This document shows positions 60,308 to 64,000 of a DNA stretch of 64,000 nt, in pieces. Numbering within the stretch: position 1 is the stretch's first letter; each line of letters begins with the position of its first letter. A program made the position numbers and the translations under genes. Source of the DNA: Rugalucina vietnamica (lineage: Eukaryota > Mollusca > Bivalvia > Lucinida > Lucinidae); assembly GCA_964017185.1 (NCBI GenBank), contig OZ024869.1:456501-520500 (forward strand), given 5' to 3'. The notes beneath the pieces were generated by a model. That model was given only the letters and a program-made list of their open reading frames with translations, made no database searches and had not been told where the DNA came from.

Positions 60308-61575
60308 TTATACATGGACATACTAGGTATTTTGTGACAATCTGGGCTGGCAAACTTATCCATCGTCTAGTGCGTCGGTTTGCATCTTAAGTTTTCGCTT
60401 GCAGCACGAGGTCGACAAACGCCGTGCATAGAAAGACGTTATTTCTTGGCAGTTCTCTTGTAGTTGGCTTGCGTTTAAAGTCCAGAAATGGTTGCTTTTA
60501 ATTGCACTGTATCACGCTCAGCAATTATTTTGAAACCTGTTTCGTCTGACCCCCATTTTTATATATACTGATTAAGATTTCCTTACTTGAAACATCTAAA
60601 TGGAATAAGCCGGTGAGTCTGAAAATGTCAACTTTGCCGATTCTGATGAAATGACGAAGGCTTTACTGAAACATAAGTAGAAGTTATATCGAACAATTTG
60701 TTATTTTCGTTTACCAAGAGTCACACTTTCTTGAATGCCGCAAGCAATTCTTCCGAGTTTCCAGAACATGGGAATCGCGACACTGGCAGAAGCTGTTAAT
60801 GGTTTTCACTTTTAATTGGCGACATTGACGCATTATGATGGTTTTGTAATGAATTTTGAGAAACTTAACCAAATGCTTTATGTCACCTCAAATAGATTGA
60901 AATGCTAAAATCATTGATTATTAAATTATGCGGTGTCAAATGTCGATTGTTTTTAATATATTTTCTGCTTCTGAGTTTTTAGAAAGTCTCTGGAGACTGA
61001 AGATGAGATTTTTAAAAGTCTCAAGAACTCGGATGAAAAATGATCATGCTTATTATCAATGATACGATGACACAAGACTGATCTCTGCAGAAAGGAAACT
61101 ATTTTATCAGTCCTTTCCGGGCGACTCCTACCGTCAATTTAAAAGTTAACGTATGTCAGTCTTACAGTTCCTCTTTGAGCCTTGGGTCGGCTGTTTAACA
61201 TTGAATGACCTGCGTTTATGTCAATGCATTATGTACAGCGACAATGGGTTGAACAATAACAATAAGAATGATAAATATGCATGCGTTTACTCAAGAAAGT
61301 TTGAAATGAAAGGTATAGCGCCAACTTCGCACATGACAATATCTATCGTATCTATTTAAATATTGAGACAAAACGCCATACTGGAATGGCGGGCTGTCTG
61401 GTTCAAGCCTTGCGAGTATATGATGTAATTGTTGGCACAGTTGAAGCGCTCGATCTCAAAGAATACACTGTACACTCTGTGCTGCTGCTCTCAGGTTTCA
61501 TTGGGTTCTTTACAAACCTATTCACGTGCTTGGATATCATTTTGACATCATTGTAGATTTGTCCAGAGATTTTTG
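60308..61575. other. Intergenic, nothing recognised
   Basis: AT-rich DNA without gene or element signals. Confidence 0.4.
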
Positions 61576-61884
61576 CATATGAAAGTCAGTTTCGTTCCCA
61601 TGGCCGACCATTGTTTGCATATGAAGGCGCCTATTTCGTTCCCATAGTCGACTATGTGTTTCCATATGAAGGCGCCTATTTCGTTCCCATGGCCGACCAT
61701 GTGCTTGCATATGAAGAACCCAATTTCGTTCCCATGGCCGATCATGTGTTTGCATATGAAGGAGCCAATTTCGTTCTCATGGCCGACCATGTGTTTGCAT
61801 ATGGAGGAGCCAATTTCGTTCCCATGGCCGACCATGTGTATGCATATGAAGGAGCCAATTTCTTTTCCATACCAGACCATACAA
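61576..61884 (+). repeat. 45-bp minisatellite, about 7 copies
   Basis: Units begin CATATGAAGGAGCCAATTTC and continue GTTCCCATGGCCGACCATGTGTTTG. The 45-bp period keeps frames open on both strands (plus: YEGANFVPMADHVFA per unit), but there are no flanking exon signals, so I read it as a non-coding minisatellite. Confidence 0.92.
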
Positions 61885-62842
61885 TTCATGCCTAAATATA
61901 TGTAATGTGCTGAAAAAGATACAATTTCTGTATGAGCGATTTGCACTATGTTGTAAATGATATAAAAGTATCAAAAAAGGTTCGTGTAAGGTCGTACAAA
62001 CTCTTGTTCAGCAAGATACTAATGTATCACTGCTTTCATAAAATTATTCAATCAGGTAAGCGTGAAATTAGAAATCTAATGTAACAATTGAAATTTTCCG
62101 GATTTTAACACTTGTAAATTGATGTAAAAGCTATTGTCATCCGCGATGATACAAAGTGTTCAACTGAAGAAATTTGGAGTGCTGCATTTTGCATAAGAGG
62201 CGTCCATTTTCATCAAGAGTTTCATACCTGTGTATGCCTCATTAATTTAGAGGAAAATCAAGTTTGTGGATGTTCTTCACCTGAATCTGAGCAAGCCCGC
62301 CAAGATATTATCGAAAGTTATGTATACATATGCCCGTTATCCATGTCATCCTTGAGGATCTTGAGACACTGCATGATGGTTTAACATTGCCTTGTTCTTG
62401 TTCTGTTTCACAACGGCCATTACTGAACGGAGGCATGTCGACTCTGTCATCCTGTCTGTGGTACATGTATGCATAAAATTTTCTGGTAACAGTATGATTG
62501 TTCCACCAGTACCTTATTATGTATTATTGCATAAATACCCGTGTCACACGATATTAACAGCCGTTTATTAATGAAGAAAAGGCCATACATTAATATTGCA
62601 ATTCACGCGCGCGCGTGCTGTTAATGCATGGCTTTTACTTATGCTCGTTATCGGGCGCCACGCAAAACACGTGCTAGTAATGAGAAGCTGAAGTCCGCCC
62701 GGAACGAGCATAAAAACGAAATTTTTTACGCGTCTGAAAATGTGATGAGGCTGTAAAATATAGTGCACAATATGTCTTTCGTTTCTGCACCTTATTTCTT
62801 TCGTTTCTGTAGAATTTATGCAATAATAGCGATCGATTTTGT
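61885..62842. other. Intergenic, with a short (GC)n patch near 62608
   Basis: CACGCGCGCGCGTG is the only notable motif. No gene recognised. Confidence 0.4.
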
Positions 62843-62905
62843 CATTCATTAACATTCGCTAGGTCTCTCGGGGATGCCTCGGGACCTAGCAAATGTGAAT
62901 GAATG
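62843..62905. repeat. 63-bp hairpin with arms of about 30 bp
   Basis: CATTCATT, ACATT, GCTAGGTC and CTCGGG on the left are mirrored on the right with about five mismatches around a short ATG loop. Confidence 0.85.
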
Positions 62906-63770
62906 GAAAATCATGTTTGATCCCTATATTTGTAGATATACTAATTAATGTATATTTATGTGAACTGAATGATGACCTTTCGGGAACGATCAGTGCCTAG
63001 TTGTATTTATTATTTTGATTGTTTCCAGCCTTGATGTTTGGGTTGGAATTTGGCTGTTTTGACTGTGTCTTGGACATTGCTTACATGTACTTATGTCTCA
63101 TGTCTTTTCAAAGTCCATTCTTCAATTCTCTTTTATTATCGTCAGGCCAATGTCGCATGGATCTTACTGAACCTTTAAGACTCCAAGATGGCCTCAGGGC
63201 ATGGCAATCTCCGCGGAGCTACTTAAATTAGTCTTTCCAGAAAATGAGATTTTCTGAAAATCACTAGGCGAATAAAGACGAATATGCTTAATTACAGGAT
63301 ATTGAAGGCTCAGGGAGGCAGATCCCCATGAAGATGAAATGATTACACTGTCTAGGGTTTATTTCATTTATACGCCTGTTTTCATCTATGGCGAAATATT
63401 TTCTGGACAGAAGGCAATTTCAGACCTGTCAAATGACCCGTACTTAATAGAGTGGGCAAATGCTGCATGTTTTTGTGCTTGACCATAATTGTTCATAAAC
63501 GGAGAGGCAGATATTTTATGGATGAGTTATAAATGAGTTGACAGATCATAAATTACACAAAGACAGAAGGATGGATGACAAATATCAATAAAAAGTAAAC
63601 AAGTATTATGGTTTCATTGCAGTCATACAATAACTCAACCAGTTTATTTCCCAGAATATGTGAATAATAAAAATTAAAAATTCAAAACCTAAGTATAAAT
63701 GTATATTGTAAAATGTGCTAGATATCTGAACCTGTTCAGATGATACAGGCTCTGACAGTGCATCCTTCCT
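62906..63770. other. Intergenic, nothing recognised
   Basis: A plus frame at 63019-63231 has no recognisable features. Confidence 0.35.
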
Positions 63771-63862
63771 GTTTATTTATTTATTTATTTATTTATTTAT
63801 TTTTTATTTTATTTTATTTTTTTTTTTTTTTGTTTTTTTTTTTTGTTTTTTTTGTTTTTTTT
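63771..63862 (+). repeat. Low-complexity (TTTA)n and T-rich tract
   Basis: TTTATTTATTTA repeats grade into T-runs broken by single G residues. Confidence 0.9.
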
Positions 63863-64000
63863 CATTCTGCTCTATGATTATTGTGTAAAGCATAGACTTT
63901 GAAAATAAAGTTATTCCCCTAATACACAGTGAAACAAATATAAAAAAAAAAAACATAAAAAATAAGGGCTTTCACTGTTTGCACTGTTTGTGTTACTGAT

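Overview
This is eukaryotic, AT-rich, intron-bearing DNA from an animal. A clustered-type protocadherin with a one-exon ectodomain, a Gmr1-like Ty3/Gypsy retrotransposon and a dense load of foldback elements, MITEs and mini/microsatellites suggest a marine invertebrate, most likely a lophotrochozoan (mollusc, brachiopod or annelid type). The phylum is an inference; nothing here proves it.

Genes. At the left edge (1-585, +) are the last two exons of an unrecognised tail-anchored membrane protein, followed by a poly(A) signal. The main gene is a protocadherin (+, 17787-36902) with four coding exons: 17787-20471, 29823-30002, 35999-36137 and 36523-36902. The splice phases (0, 0, 1) fit and give 1127 residues: signal peptide, seven cadherin repeats, one transmembrane helix and a roughly 300-residue cytoplasmic tail. 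Introns 1 and 2 are packed with inverted-repeat elements.

Mobile DNA. An apparently intact LTR retrotransposon lies on the minus strand at 40122-47031. Its LTRs are 828 bp with 4 differences, the target duplication is GAAC, and the domain order is Gag-PR-INT then RT-RNaseH, the Gmr1 arrangement. RT-RNaseH is reached by a probable -1 frameshift. Two large foldback elements (22159-28384 in intron 1, and 54148-58264) are built from diverged repeats of about 360/720 bp. Each carries dyads of the form GTTAC-N4-GTTAC; I count 17 in the two elements, all with a 4-bp spacer. Other inverted-repeat elements are at 3639-4857 (6-bp TSD), 10761-11341, 31912-34066 (6-bp TSD, with a nested TA-flanked MITE), 35405-35864 and 47578-48194. 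At 59178-60307 is a tandem miniature LTR element (TRIM-like) with 160-bp LTRs, a 105-bp internal part holding only PBS and PPT, and a middle LTR interrupted by DNA that carries an antisense Gypsy RT fragment.

Repeats. A 46-bp minisatellite fills about 10.38-14.48 kb, a TATC microsatellite lies at 21.31-21.62 kb, and a 45-bp minisatellite lies at 61.58-61.88 kb. The rest (for example 0.8-3.6, 4.9-10.3, 15-17.2, 37.9-40.1, 48.2-53.2, 60.3-61.5 and 63-64 kb) shows no gene I can support.

The best candidates for something undescribed are the GTTAC-dyad foldback family and the tandem TRIM with captured antisense RT.
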